Below the pieces are notes generated by a model. It saw nothing but the letters and a program-made list of their open reading frames with translations. It made no database searches and was not told the DNA's origin. From assembly GCF_020510705.1 (NCBI RefSeq), contig NZ_CP075184.1, positions 1,116,001-1,180,000 of the forward strand: 64,000 nucleotides of DNA, given 5' to 3'. Shown here piece by piece: positions 48,346-57,330 of the stretch (the stretch's first letter is position 1; every line of letters starts with the position of its first letter). This DNA comes from Acidovorax radicis. GTDB lineage: Bacteria > Pseudomonadota > Gammaproteobacteria > Burkholderiales > Burkholderiaceae_C. Both the position numbers and the translations under genes were made by a program.

Positions 48346-48753
48346 TCAGGCTTTTTCCACCGGCAGGCTGGCCTCGCGCCAGGCCTTGAGGCCGCCAGCC
48401 AGGGACTGGGCGTTGTCATAGCCCAGCTTTTTGGCAATGGCGACGGCGCGGTTGGAGCGGGCGCCACTGGCACAGACCAGCACCACGGGCAGGGCCTTGT
48501 TCTTGACCACCGTAGGCAGGCGCTCTTCGAGCTGGCCCAGCGGCACGTTCTTGGCGCCGGTCACGTGGCCTGCGGCAAATTCCTCGGTCTCGCAGACGTC
48601 GATGACCACCGCTTTTTCGCGGTTGATGAGCTGCACGGCGCGCGCGGGCGTCAGCGAGCCGCCACTGGCGTTCTTGAGCACCGGCCACAGCAACAGGCTG
48701 CCCGAGGCCAGTGCCACGATGAACAGATACCAGTTATCAATAATGAATTTCAC
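48346..48753 (-). CDS. membrane-anchored rhodanese-like protein
   Basis: A 135-residue protein with an N-terminal helix (IIDNWYLFIVALASGSLLLW) and a single rhodanese domain. The active-site loop reads VCASGARSNRA, so the catalytic Cys is present. It probably handles sulfane sulfur or thiol oxidation at the membrane. The GTG at 48753 is chosen as start: AAGGAA is 6-7 nt upstream and MKFIIDNWYLF is the usual start of this family. It is divergent from gpmA and upstream of grxC and secB. Confidence 0.88.
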   Translation of the reverse strand: MKFIIDNWYLFIVALASGSLLLWPVLKNASGGSLTPARAVQLINREKAVVIDVCETEEFAAGHVTGAKNVPLGQLEERLPTVVKNKALPVVLVCASGARSNRAVAIAKKLGYDNAQSLAGGLKAWREASLPVEKA

Positions 48754-48840
48754 GGAGATTCCTTGGGTTGGCGAACAGCGTAATTCTAGAATGCTAGGTT
48801 TTAGTCCGTATTTCTTTGACCCGTCTCTCCTGGGGAAACC

Positions 48841-49584
48841 ATGTACAAGCTCGTTTTGATTCGCCACGGCGAATCCACCTGGAACCTTGAAAACCGCTTC
48901 ACCGGCTGGACCGACGTCGACCTCACCCCCACCGGTGTGTCCCAGGCCATGTCGGCGGGCAAGCTGCTCAAGGCCGAGGGCTATGAGTTTGATCTGGCCT
49001 TCACGAGCGTGCTCAAGCGCGCCATCCATACCCTGTGGTACACGCTGGACGAAATGGATAGCACCTGGCTGCCCGTGGTCAAGGACTGGCGCCTGAACGA
49101 GCGCCATTACGGCGCCCTGCAGGGCCTGAACAAGGCCGACATGGCCAAGCAGTACGGTGACGAGCAGGTGCTGGTGTGGCGCCGCAGCTATGACACGCCC
49201 CCCCCGGCGCTGGAAGCGACAGACCCCCGCAGCGAACGTGGCGACCGCCGCTACGCTGGTGTGACAGCAGAGAGTGTGCCCCTGACCGAATGCCTGAAAG
49301 ACACCGTAGCCCGCGTGCTGCCGTTCTGGAACGAGGCCATGGCGCCCGCCATCCGTTCCGGCAAGCGGGTGGTGGTGGCCGCCCATGGCAACTCGATCCG
49401 CGCGCTGGTGAAGTACCTCGACAATATCTCGGAAACCGATATCGTGGGACTGAACATTCCCAACGGGATTCCACTGGTATACGAACTCGACGCAGACCTC
49501 AAACCCCTGCGTCACTACTATCTGGGTGATGCCGAAGCAGCCGCCAAAGCCGCAGCGGCCGTGGCATCGCAGGGCAAGGCGTAA
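48841..49584 (+). CDS. gpmA: 2,3-bisphosphoglycerate-dependent phosphoglycerate mutase
   Basis: A 247-residue glycolytic enzyme interconverting 3- and 2-phosphoglycerate. The phospho-histidine motif [20 protein letters not shown] is at the start, and the second catalytic His is in [17 protein letters not shown]. The length fits dPGM (about 250 aa). GGGGAAA lies just upstream of the ATG. It is divergent from the rhodanese gene. Confidence 0.96.
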   Translation: MYKLVLIRHGESTWNLENRFTGWTDVDLTPTGVSQAMSAGKLLKAEGYEFDLAFTSVLKRAIHTLWYTLDEMDSTWLPVVKDWRLNERHYGALQGLNKADMAKQYGDEQVLVWRRSYDTPPPALEATDPRSERGDRRYAGVTAESVPLTECLKDTVARVLPFWNEAMAPAIRSGKRVVVAAHGNSIRALVKYLDNISETDIVGLNIPNGIPLVYELDADLKPLRHYYLGDAEAAAKAAAAVASQGKA

Positions 49585-49753
49585 ATCACAGGTAAAGAGC
49601 GGGGGAAATCCCTGCGAATTGACGCCAAGGTGAGCTTCCATGCGGAACTGCGGCGGCATTGGCCCTTCTAAGAGCCTGTCAGCACCCTTCCTTTGTGACG
49701 GCGTGGCGGCAGGGCCTCGGTGTATATTGTTTTGAAGCGGTAAAGGTGTCTTT

Positions 49754-51190
49754 ATGGGTCATAAACTCAAAATTGCAGGGTGGGTGTCGGTAGGTGTGAT
49801 GGCGGGAGCTCTCACAACGGTGTCTCTGCAAACGATGGCCCGTGGCGCCATGACGCCGTTGCCGCTGGAAGAAATCCAGCAGCTTTCGGCGGTTTTTGGC
49901 CTCATCAAGACCGATTACGTGGAGCCGGTGGACGACAAGAAGCTCATCACCGACGCCATCTCGGGCATGGTGTCCAGCCTCGATCCGCACTCCCAGTATT
50001 TCGACAAGAAGTCCTTCAAGGAATTCCGCGAAGGCACGACGGGGCGTTTTGTGGGGGTCGGCATCGAGATCACCCAGGAAGACGGGCTGATCAAGATCGT
50101 GTCGCCCATCGAAGGCTCTCCTGCCTTTCGTGCAGGCCTCAAGACCAATGACCTGATCACCAAAATTGACGACACGGCCGTCAAGGGCCTGTCCCTCAAC
50201 GACTCCGTGAAAAAGATGCGCGGCGAGCCCAACACCAAGGTCACGCTCACCATCTTCCGCAAGGAGGAAAACCGCTCGTTCCCCGTCACCATCACGCGTG
50301 AAGAAATCAAGACCCAGTCGGTCAAGGGCAAGGTGGTGGAGCCCGGTTATGCGTGGATTCGTCTCTCGCAGTTCCAGGACCGTACCGTGGATGACTTTGT
50401 GCGCAAGGTTGAAGAGGTCTACAAGCTGGAGCCCAACCTCAAGGGCATGGTGCTTGATTTGCGCAATGACCCGGGTGGTCTGCTGGATGCCGCCGTGGCG
50501 ATTTCGGCCGCTTTCCTGCCCGAGAACGTGACGGTGGTTACCACCAACGGCCAGTTGGCCGACAGCAAGGCGACCTACAAGGCGGCCCCTGAGTTCTATC
50601 AGCGCCGTGGCGGGGGCGACCCATTGCGCCGCCTGCCCGCAGCGCTCAAGGCTGTACCGCTGGTGGTGTTGGTGAATGAAGGCTCGGCTTCTGCCAGCGA
50701 AATTGTGGCGGGCGCTTTGCAAGACCACAAACGCGCGACCATCATGGGCAGCCAGACCTTTGGCAAGGGCTCGGTGCAAACGGTGCGGCCTCTGGGCCCG
50801 GACACCGGCATCAAGCTGACGACGGCGCGTTACTACACGCCGAGCGGCAAGTCCATCCAGGCCAAGGGCATCGTGCCCGATGTGATGATTGACGAATCGG
50901 AAGAAGGCAACATTTTTGCGGCCTTGCGCTTGCGTGAAGCCGATCTTGATAAACATCTGGCCAGCGGCCAGGGCGCCGAGCAAAAGGACGAGACCCGCGA
51001 AAAGGCCCGGGACGAAGCCCGCAAGCTCCTGGAAGAAGAAGCCAAAAAGCCGATCGCGGACCGCAAGATTCCCGAGTTTGGCAACGACAAGGACTTCCAG
51101 TTGGTACAGGCGCTCAACCAGCTCAAGGGCCGCTCCGTGCTGGTGAGCAAGACGCTGACTGAACGCAAGGAAGAAAAGAAAGAGAATTGA
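49754..51190 (+). CDS. S41 family C-terminal processing peptidase (CtpA-like)
   Basis: A 478-residue periplasmic serine protease with an N-terminal signal or anchor (LKIAGWVSVGVMAGALTTVS), a PDZ domain (about 90-170, GVGIEITQEDGLIKIVSPIE) and the S41 catalytic domain. The catalytic Ser is in NEGSASASEIVAGALQDH and the Lys in FGKGSVQTVRPLG. The C-terminal tail is charged and Lys/Glu rich. It trims C-termini of envelope proteins. It follows gpmA by 169 bp, the common order in Burkholderiales. Confidence 0.93.
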   Translation: MGHKLKIAGWVSVGVMAGALTTVSLQTMARGAMTPLPLEEIQQLSAVFGLIKTDYVEPVDDKKLITDAISGMVSSLDPHSQYFDKKSFKEFREGTTGRFVGVGIEITQEDGLIKIVSPIEGSPAFRAGLKTNDLITKIDDTAVKGLSLNDSVKKMRGEPNTKVTLTIFRKEENRSFPVTITREEIKTQSVKGKVVEPGYAWIRLSQFQDRTVDDFVRKVEEVYKLEPNLKGMVLDLRNDPGGLLDAAVAISAAFLPENVTVVTTNGQLADSKATYKAAPEFYQRRGGGDPLRRLPAALKAVPLVVLVNEGSASASEIVAGALQDHKRATIMGSQTFGKGSVQTVRPLGPDTGIKLTTARYYTPSGKSIQAKGIVPDVMIDESEEGNIFAALRLREADLDKHLASGQGAEQKDETREKARDEARKLLEEEAKKPIADRKIPEFGNDKDFQLVQALNQLKGRSVLVSKTLTERKEEKKEN

Positions 51191-51220
51191 GCGTTCGCTT
51201 TCAATCCAACAGCCTTCCAG

Positions 51221-51250
51221 GCCGGGTCTCGCGAGAGGCCCGGCTTTTTT
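51221..51250 (+). terminator. intrinsic terminator after the S41 peptidase
   Basis: GCCGGGTCTC, GCGA, GAGGCCCGGC with one mismatch pair gives a stable stem, followed by TTTTTT. It lies 30 bp past the stop and before the ThiF-like gene. Confidence 0.88.
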
Positions 51251-51287
51251 CATATCCTCCTCCTACTTTTTTTGTCCCGCCCCTTCC

Positions 51288-52070
51288 ATGACTGACGACC
51301 AGCTGCTGCGTTATTCCCGTCACATCCTGCTCGACGAGATTGGTATCGAAGGGCAGGAGCGCATCTTGGCGGCTCATGTGCTCATCATCGGTGCCGGTGG
51401 GTTGGGCTCGCCTGCGGCGCTTTACCTTGCATCGGCCGGTGTGGGCCACATCACCCTGGTGGACGACGACGTGGTGGACCTCACCAATCTGCAGCGGCAG
51501 ATTGCGCACACCACTGCGCGGGTAGGTATGTCCAAGGTGGATTCCGCAGCGCAGGCGATGCTCGCCATCAACCCCGATGTGCTCGTTACGGTGCTGAAAA
51601 CCCGCGTCGATGGCGCTGCCCTGGCAGACCTGGTGCAGCAGGCCACGGTGGTGCTCGATTGCTGCGACAACTACGCTACGCGCCAGGCCATCAACGCCGC
51701 CTGTGTGCAGCATGGCAAGCCGCTGGTGGCAGGCGCGGTGATCCAGTTCGATGCGCAGATCACCGTCGTGGACCCGCGTGATGCGCAGTCGCCGTGTTAT
51801 GCCTGCATCTTTGCGCCCGATGCGGATTTCGAGGAAGTGCGTTGCTCCACCATGGGGGTGTTGGCACCGCTGGTGGGGGTGGTGGGTTCCCTGCAGGCAG
51901 CGGAGGCGCTCAAGCTGGTGGTGGGCATCGGGCAGTCGTTGTCTGGCCGGCTGCTGATGCTGGATGGCCGGTCGATGGAATGGAGCACCATGCGTGTGCA
52001 ACGCGCACCCGCCTGCGCCGTGTGTGGTGCGGGAGCTGCGGCGCATGTGACGTCCAGTGTGGCGCGGTAG
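51288..52070 (+). CDS. HesA/MoeB/ThiF family adenylyltransferase
   Basis: A 260-residue E1-like enzyme that adenylates a sulfur-carrier protein (MoaD or ThiS). The nucleotide motif GAGGLGSPAALYLASAGVG leads into VDDDVVDLTNLQRQIAHTT, then DCCDNYATRQAIN. Zinc-binding Cys pairs are CYAC and CAVC near the C-terminus. No rhodanese domain is fused, as in E. coli MoeB. Neither moa nor thi genes are adjacent, so the partner cannot be settled. Confidence 0.92.
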   Translation: MTDDQLLRYSRHILLDEIGIEGQERILAAHVLIIGAGGLGSPAALYLASAGVGHITLVDDDVVDLTNLQRQIAHTTARVGMSKVDSAAQAMLAINPDVLVTVLKTRVDGAALADLVQQATVVLDCCDNYATRQAINAACVQHGKPLVAGAVIQFDAQITVVDPRDAQSPCYACIFAPDADFEEVRCSTMGVLAPLVGVVGSLQAAEALKLVVGIGQSLSGRLLMLDGRSMEWSTMRVQRAPACAVCGAGAAAHVTSSVAR

Positions 52071-52182
52071 GAGAGTTCCTACAGGCCCAACGTATGGTCG
52101 CTGGCAGAATCAAGCTTGGTAACCGCCTAAATTAAAAGTACGAACAGCGCACCTCTGCGCTGCTTGCACACTTGGACTGTCT

Positions 52183-52617
52183 GTGAAGCTGCGCACCTAC
52201 ATTGTTGAAGACAACGCCACGATCCGCGAAAACCTGATTGGGACGCTGGAGGAGCTGGCCTCTGTGGAGGCCGTAGGCATCGCAGAAACAGAAGACGATG
52301 GCAAAAACTGGCTGTCCACACACAGCGATCAGTGGGACCTGGCCATCGTCGATTTGTTTTTGCGCCAAGGCAGTGGGTTGGGTGTATTGGCTGCCTGCCG
52401 CACCCGCCGTCCGGATCAGAAAATGGTGGTTTTGAGTAATTACGCGACCCCGGATGTGCGTATGCGTTGTGCCCAGCTGGGCGTGGATGCCGTGTTCGAC
52501 AAGTCCAACGAAATCGATGCACTGGTGGACTACTGTGTTCAACACAGCCAGAGTCCCGTGACAGGTGGGGATTCCGTTGGACACCCGGTTTTCACCTCCC
52601 CCCTTCCGCGCCAGTGA
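52183..52617 (+). CDS. single-domain response regulator (receiver only)
   Basis: A 144-residue receiver domain with a short tail and no output domain. Acidic residues E9/D10, phospho-acceptor D57 (LAIVDLFLRQ), S85 (VVLSNYA) and K107 (VFDKS) are all present, so phosphorylation is likely. The start is GTG at 52183. It lies about 1 kb from the NarL/CHASE3-kinase pair and could be a phosphate sink or a connector for that kinase (inference). A tandem DNA array lies just downstream. Confidence 0.85.
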   Translation: MKLRTYIVEDNATIRENLIGTLEELASVEAVGIAETEDDGKNWLSTHSDQWDLAIVDLFLRQGSGLGVLAACRTRRPDQKMVVLSNYATPDVRMRCAQLGVDAVFDKSNEIDALVDYCVQHSQSPVTGGDSVGHPVFTSPLPRQ

Positions 52618-52909
52618 GGTAGCGGCCCACGGTGGTGTGTGGCTGCGTCACCCTTCATGCGCAACACGCACACCCATCGCACACCCATCGCACACCCATC
52701 GCACACCCATCGCACGTCCATCGCACGTCCATCGGGCGCTGTGGTTTTTGCTCAGATCCTTCGTGACAACCGGTGATTTTTTTGCGTCAGGCACCCGCGT
52801 TAGATGGACCCGTGCGGTGGGGGGATGGCGATGGGGTCGGCGATGTGAGTGCGCAGGTTTGCCGCGCAGACGTCGCCGCCCACGATGCCGTGGGCTGGGG
52901 CCCTTTGTA
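52618..52909. other. intergenic stretch with an 11-bp tandem array
   Basis: No gene in this 292-bp gap between convergent regulator genes. It contains the tandem array at 52667-52732. The rest shows nothing recognisable, and no clear terminator was seen. Confidence 0.5.
52667..52732 (+). repeat. six-unit tandem array of 11-bp repeats
   Basis: Four perfect copies of CGCACACCCAT are followed by two copies of CGCACGTCCAT, with no spacers, covering 66 bp. The unit length is close to one turn of B-DNA. The two subtypes are block-wise, suggesting separate expansion events by slippage. No spacers means it is not CRISPR. Confidence 0.95.
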
Positions 52910-53542
52910 TCAGTCGATCAACCGGTTCTTGAGCGCGTAATAGGTCAGGTCGCTGTTGGACGACAGGCTCATCTTTTCCATCAACCGCGTGCGATAGGTG
53001 CTCACCGTTTTTACGCTGAGCGACAAGGCCTTGGCGATGTCGCCAGCCGTCTCGCCCTTGGCAAGCTTGAGGAACACCTGAAACTCGCGCTCGGACAATT
53101 GCTCGTGCGGCGGTGCGTCGTCTTTGCGGTTGAGTTGCTGGGCCAGCAGTTCGGCCACGGCGGGGGTGAGGTAGCGGCGCCCCAGCGCAATGGTGCGAAT
53201 GGCTTCCACGATTTCCGACGGCTCGCATTCCTTGTTCAGGTAGCCACTCGCACCTTGGCGAATCAGGTTGATCGCGTAGTGCTCTTCCGGGTAGCCGCTC
53301 AAGATCAGAATGCCCATGTCGGGCGCTTTGGCGCGCAACATGGCCAGCGCATCCAGCCCGCTTTGGCCGGGCATCGACAGGTCCATCAACAACACGTCGA
53401 TTTCCTTGTTGCGCACGAGATCAATGGCTTCACGGCCATTGCCCGCTTCGCCTTCCACGCGGAGGTCCACATGCTCCGACAGATACTGCCGCAGCCCAGA
53501 GCGAACAATCGCATGGTCATCCACAATGCCGATCTTGATCAT
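52910..53542 (-). CDS. NarL/FixJ family response regulator
   Basis: A 210-residue two-domain regulator. The receiver has D8/D9, phospho-acceptor D54 (VLLMDLSMPGQSG), S82 and K104. The LuxR-type HTH spans about residues 148-207 (LSEREFQVFLKLAKGETAGD, then SLSVKTVSTYRTRLMEKMSL). It is divergent from a CHASE3 histidine kinase, its likely partner. Targets probably include the nearby envelope/stress genes (inference). Confidence 0.92.
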   Translation of the reverse strand: MIKIGIVDDHAIVRSGLRQYLSEHVDLRVEGEAGNGREAIDLVRNKEIDVLLMDLSMPGQSGLDALAMLRAKAPDMGILILSGYPEEHYAINLIRQGASGYLNKECEPSEIVEAIRTIALGRRYLTPAVAELLAQQLNRKDDAPPHEQLSEREFQVFLKLAKGETAGDIAKALSLSVKTVSTYRTRLMEKMSLSSNSDLTYYALKNRLID

Positions 53543-53559
53543 TGATTTTTCTTTCGAGA

Positions 53560-53577
53560 GGCGGCAGTCCTGCTGCC
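53560..53577. promoter_or_regulatory. inverted repeat between the regulator and kinase genes
   Basis: GGCGGCAG (53560-53567), TC, CTGCTGCC (53570-53577) is a dyad with one mismatched pair in the 123-bp divergent gap. It could be a site for the NarL-type regulator itself. CGGCAGTCC of this dyad recurs at 55483-55491, just upstream of the DUF1328 gene. Confidence 0.4.
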
Positions 53578-53665
53578 AATGCTTTTTGATGTCCAAGGGC
53601 CCTGCGGTGATACGCACCGGGATGCGGCCACTTCGACGTGATGGCACATTATCCAGAATAAGTCT

Positions 53666-55048
53666 ATGAACCTCAAAGAAAACACCCGGCGCTGGTTGCC
53701 CCGGGTCCGCAAGATGGCGCTGAGCCTGCCCATGGCGTTGCTCGCGGCCATGGTGCTGGTCGGTATCAACGAGACAGGTCACATGCGTTCTCAGGACGCT
53801 GTCGAGCAAATGGCCCTGGGCCAGACCACGCGCGCCGATGTCAACACCTTGCTGCAAAGCATGCTGGATGCGGAGACCGGGCAGCGGGGTTATCTGCTCA
53901 CCGGCAATGAAAGTTATCTGGAGCCCTACGACAAGGCGATCTCCACGGTGCAGACCAATATGGACCGGTTGCGCAACCAGTTCCTCTCCTCGCCCGACGA
54001 CATGCAGGAATTTGCGCAGCTTTCGCAGCAAATATCGCGCAAGCTGGCCGAGATGGAGTTGAGTCTGCGCCTGCGCCGAAAGGGGAACGAAGACGCCTGG
54101 AAGTTCATCTTGAACACTGATGTGGGCAAGGAGCACATGGAGGGCATTCGCAAACATGCGATGGCGCTGATAGATCGCAGCGACAAGCGTGTGCAGGCGG
54201 GCCGCGAGCAGATCGAGCAGTCGCTCACGCTTTCGCGCATCGGCATCGCTACCGTCACCGCCATCGGCTTGCTGGCGTTTTACATGTACTTGCGGCAGGC
54301 CCATGCTGTGCTGGTGGTCAATCAACGCGAGCAGGTGCTGCTTGAGCGCGAGCGCGACCGCCTTGAAGGCCTGGTGCGAGAGCGCACCGCCACCTTGTCG
54401 GAACTGGCCAACCATTTGCAGCAGGTGCGCGAAGAAGAGCGAGGGCATCTGGCGCGCGAGTTGCATGACGAACTGGGCGCCTTGCTCACTGCCGCCAAAC
54501 TGGATGTGGCGCGCCTCAAATCCAAGATTGATGCCGCAGCGCCAGACATCGCGGAGCGGCTCAAGCACCTCACGGAAACGCTCAACAGCGGCATCGCGCT
54601 CAAGCGCCGCATCATTGAAGACCTGCGTCCTTCGTCGTTGTCCAACCTGGGCTTGACTGCGGCCCTGGAAATTTTGGCGCGTGAATATGGTGATCGCGCG
54701 GGTATCGAGGTGGACACCAGCCTGGAGACGGTGGACCTTCCCGATGCATCGCAACTGACCGTTTACCGCATGGTACAAGAGGCCCTGACCAACGTTGGCA
54801 AATACGCCAATGCCAAAAAGGTGCTGATATCGGTGCACGCTCATCCCACCCATGTTGCCGTCGACGTGCGTGACGATGGCCTCGGGTTTGAGCCCAGCGC
54901 CGTGCGCCCCGCATCACATGGCTTGGCGGGAATGCGCCACCGTGTGGAGGCCGCAGGTGGGCGGCTCACCATCACCTCCCGCCCTGGCAACGGGACCATC
55001 TTGTCTGCCGTGCTGCCCATCCCGCGATCGCCTGTCGTGCGTGTGTAG
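53666..55048 (+). CDS. CHASE3-domain sensor histidine kinase (NarX/DegS-type)
   Basis: A 460-residue membrane kinase. A first helix (about 17-33), a CHASE3 periplasmic sensor (about 40-180, with the LLDAETGQRGYLLTG-type motif LDAETGQRGYLLTGNESYL), a second helix (about 192-208) and a cytoplasmic coiled coil follow. The HisKA_3 phospho-site is H267 in ARELHDELGALL. The ATP domain has N376 (QEALTNVGKYANA) and DDGLGF. It is divergent from its NarL partner. CHASE3 kinases often control envelope or general stress genes. Confidence 0.93.
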   Translation: MNLKENTRRWLPRVRKMALSLPMALLAAMVLVGINETGHMRSQDAVEQMALGQTTRADVNTLLQSMLDAETGQRGYLLTGNESYLEPYDKAISTVQTNMDRLRNQFLSSPDDMQEFAQLSQQISRKLAEMELSLRLRRKGNEDAWKFILNTDVGKEHMEGIRKHAMALIDRSDKRVQAGREQIEQSLTLSRIGIATVTAIGLLAFYMYLRQAHAVLVVNQREQVLLERERDRLEGLVRERTATLSELANHLQQVREEERGHLARELHDELGALLTAAKLDVARLKSKIDAAAPDIAERLKHLTETLNSGIALKRRIIEDLRPSSLSNLGLTAALEILAREYGDRAGIEVDTSLETVDLPDASQLTVYRMVQEALTNVGKYANAKKVLISVHAHPTHVAVDVRDDGLGFEPSAVRPASHGLAGMRHRVEAAGGRLTITSRPGNGTILSAVLPIPRSPVVRV

Positions 55049-55514
55049 CCCGCTTGGGTTTGCGCCCTCCAGGTAAGGCGTAGGGCAGGGGTGTGCCGTT
55101 GAGCGCACCACGGTGCTGCTCGATGGCGACCTCGTGCGCATTGCCCGTTGCGGCACGGGGCGCTCTCCACACGTTCGCTCTTGGGGCGTGTGGCTTGCTT
55201 TTTCCCTGACTTGCACGCCGCTTTGGGTGCGCGGACGTTTGTTGCCAGATAGTGCGCCAGGAAGGCTTTCGTGCGCAGGTGCAGGGCTGCGCCTGCGGCC
55301 GGATGCCTGCCTGTGTGCGGGGGCCCCCTGCTTTTTGTCAGCGCCTTGGTGGAGTGCGTCCTGTCCTACACCCCTGGCGCAACACCACCGACACGCTGGT
55401 GCGCCGGGGACCGGCATCTTCGGCACCCCGGGCCACCTACATTGGAATCCAGGCGAACAAATGTTCACGCCACCTGATCAGCCGGCAGTCCGGCCACTAC
55501 ACAAGGAGATGGAA
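55049..55514. promoter_or_regulatory. long upstream region of the DUF1328 gene
   Basis: No gene seen in 466 bp. Near its 3' end GAACA (55455-55459) and TGTTC (55462-55466) form a small dyad, and CGGCAGTCC (55483-55491) repeats a 9-mer from the NarL/kinase gap. AAGGAG (55503-55508) is the DUF1328 ribosome binding site. It probably holds the promoter for the stress cluster. Confidence 0.4.
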
Positions 55515-55679
55515 ATGTTGCATTACGCCGTTGTTTTTCTGGTTATCGCACTCATTGCAGCCCTCTTCGGCTTTGGCGGTATTGCTGCCGGTGCCGTGGG
55601 CATCGCCAAGATCCTGTTCTTCGTGTTCGTGATCATGGCTGTTGTGACCTTCGTGCTGGGGCTGCTCAAAAAGGGGTAA
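55515..55679 (+). CDS. DUF1328 family small membrane protein (YtjA-like)
   Basis: A 54-residue protein of two helices: [20 protein letters not shown], then [20 protein letters not shown] and a GLLKKG end, matching DUF1328. These are stress-induced inner-membrane proteins of unknown function. AAGGAG lies 6 nt upstream of the ATG at 55515, which decides the start. It is the first of four small envelope/stress genes. Confidence 0.9.
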   Translation: MLHYAVVFLVIALIAALFGFGGIAAGAVGIAKILFFVFVIMAVVTFVLGLLKKG

Positions 55680-55729
55680 CCCGTTTTGACACCACACCCC
55701 GCTGTTTCACCCCATCCCAAGGAGTTTCC

Positions 55730-56122
55730 ATGAATGTTCAAACTGCTACCGACACCGTAAAAAATGGCGTGCGCAGCCTGACCGACGATGTGCTGCAAAG
55801 TGCGCAAGACGCCGTGCAGGCGACACGCGACGTGGCCGACCAGTCGCTGGACAAGGCGCAAGAAGGCGTGCGCGCACTGCGCAGCAAAGCCGATCCAGCC
55901 ATTGATGAATTGGCTGCCCGTGCACAAGATCTGGCGGCTCGCAGCATCGATTACTGCGCTGAAACCAGCGCCCGGGCTCGTCGCCAGATGCAGCAGGCTG
56001 CGGACATCACGGGCAAATATGTGGCGGAGCAGCCTGGCAAGTCTCTGATGATTGCTGCGGCATCGGGTGCGGCGCTTGCAACGCTGGCGTTCTGGATGTC
56101 ACGTCGGCGCGCTGCTTGCTGA
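55730..56122 (+). CDS. DUF883-like (YqjD/ElaB-type) membrane-anchored protein
   Basis: A 130-residue protein: a long amphipathic, probably coiled-coil helix (about 5-95, QSAQDAVQATRDVADQSLDK) and one C-terminal membrane anchor (SLMIAAASGAALATLAFWMS). This fits YqjD/ElaB relatives, which anchor at the inner membrane and bind ribosomes in stationary phase in E. coli. AAGGAG is about 6 nt upstream of the ATG. It follows DUF1328 by 50 bp. Confidence 0.82.
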   Translation: MNVQTATDTVKNGVRSLTDDVLQSAQDAVQATRDVADQSLDKAQEGVRALRSKADPAIDELAARAQDLAARSIDYCAETSARARRQMQQAADITGKYVAEQPGKSLMIAAASGAALATLAFWMSRRRAAC

Positions 56123-56224
56123 GAGAGTGACAGAGGCTCGCGCCCCAGGTCCCCCACAAGGGCGTGTGAGCCCTTCATCGATCCAAAGCGCGCCCCGATT
56201 GAATAACCACCCCGCAGGCGAACC

Positions 56225-56773
56225 ATGAAAAAAGATCAACAACCATCCCGCGAAAAGGGCATGACGCTGGACATGCAGGCACTGCATGCCGCCGCCACGG
56301 ACCTGGATGACGGCGCCGTCACCCCTGCGTTCGGCCCCCACCGCGATGCCATTGTGCGACTGCTCAATGATGCATTGGCCACCGAGCTGGTGTGTGTGTT
56401 GCGCTACAAGCGCCACCACTTCACGGCGCATGGCATGGCATCGCCGGCCATTGCGAATGAGTTCATGGTGCATGCGAATGAAGAAGCGGCGCACGCGGAC
56501 CAGATCGCCAAGCGGATCGTGCAACTCGGTGGCGAGCCGGATTTCAATCCCGACACGCTTGTCAGCCGCAGCCATGCGAAATACGACACCGCGCTGGACC
56601 TGCGAGAGATGGTGCGGGCCAATCTGGTGGCAGAACGCATCGCGGTAGAGGCTTACCGCCAGATGATCGCGTTGATCGGCGACAAGGATCCGACGACCAA
56701 ACGCATGTTCGAAGGCATTCTGGCCGACGAAGAAGAGCATGCTGATGAGATGAAGGATTTACTGGAACGTTGA
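56225..56773 (+). CDS. ferritin-like / bacterioferritin-type diiron protein
   Basis: A 182-residue four-helix-bundle protein. Two ExxH motifs (ANEEAAHADQ and DEEEHADEM) and Glu residues in ATELVCVLRYKRHHF and ERIAVEAYRQM form a diiron site. It may oxidise and sequester iron or protect DNA like Dps-type proteins. A small hairpin AAGGGC/GCCCTT (56158-56175) lies upstream. It sits inside the stress cluster, which fits an oxidative-stress role. Confidence 0.88.
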   Translation: MKKDQQPSREKGMTLDMQALHAAATDLDDGAVTPAFGPHRDAIVRLLNDALATELVCVLRYKRHHFTAHGMASPAIANEFMVHANEEAAHADQIAKRIVQLGGEPDFNPDTLVSRSHAKYDTALDLREMVRANLVAERIAVEAYRQMIALIGDKDPTTKRMFEGILADEEEHADEMKDLLER

Positions 56774-56890
56774 TACCAGTCGTTTCAGATTTTCCCCCCA
56801 GTTCGCCGGTCGCGGAGGGTGCAACAGACCGGTGGACTGATATTGTTCCAGCACCCGCGTTTCCAACCATTCTTGAAAAAGGAAAACACC

Positions 56891-57208
56891 ATGAAATACG
56901 CACGCGCCCTTGCTTTTGCAGCAGTTGCTGGCATCACCATCGTTACCGCTACGGGCTGCTCTGTAGCCCGCGAGCAGCAAACGGTTGGTTCGTATGTGGA
57001 CGATGCTGGCATCACCACCGCCGTCAAGGCCAAGATGGCTGAAGACAAGTCGGTTTCCGCCACCGCCATCAGCGTGGAAACGCTGAACGGCACGGTGCAA
57101 CTGTCGGGTTTTGCCAAGTCGCAAGCCGAAAAGAACCAAGCCGAGAACATTGCACGCACCACCAAGCATGTTCGTGAAGTGCGCAACAGCATTGTTGTGC
57201 GCCCCTGA
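56891..57208 (+). CDS. BON domain lipoprotein
   Basis: A 105-residue exported protein. The signal peptide ends in a lipobox-like ATGCSV (Cys22), so it is probably a lipoprotein. One BON domain follows (VGSYVDDAGITTAVKAKMAE, VETLNGTVQLSGFAKSQAEK, HVREVRNSIVVRP), similar to OsmY. BON proteins bind membranes or envelope components and are osmotically induced. The ATG at 56891 fixes the signal peptide; an upstream in-frame start would disrupt it. Confidence 0.9.
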   Translation: MKYARALAFAAVAGITIVTATGCSVAREQQTVGSYVDDAGITTAVKAKMAEDKSVSATAISVETLNGTVQLSGFAKSQAEKNQAENIARTTKHVREVRNSIVVRP

Positions 57209-57297
57209 GCGAACCGCTTGAGGCCACCGGGCGGTTGAGGCCAAGGCGTACCGCAAGGTGCGCAGGTCTTGATGCCTGGCGGCCTTCAACGCCCCAG

Positions 57298-57330
57298 CAG
57301 GCTCCAGCTCCCACTGGAGCCTGTTTTTTT
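57298..57330 (+). terminator. intrinsic terminator after the BON gene
   Basis: CAGGCTCCAG and CTGGAGCCTG form a perfect 10-bp stem with a 6-nt loop, followed by seven T. It ends the DUF1328-DUF883-ferritin-BON run. The rest of the 385-bp gap to the next gene shows nothing. Confidence 0.93.

Noticed and set aside
52667..52732. Tandem array considered as a CRISPR
   Set aside because: Units are 11 bp with no spacers, and no cas genes are present.
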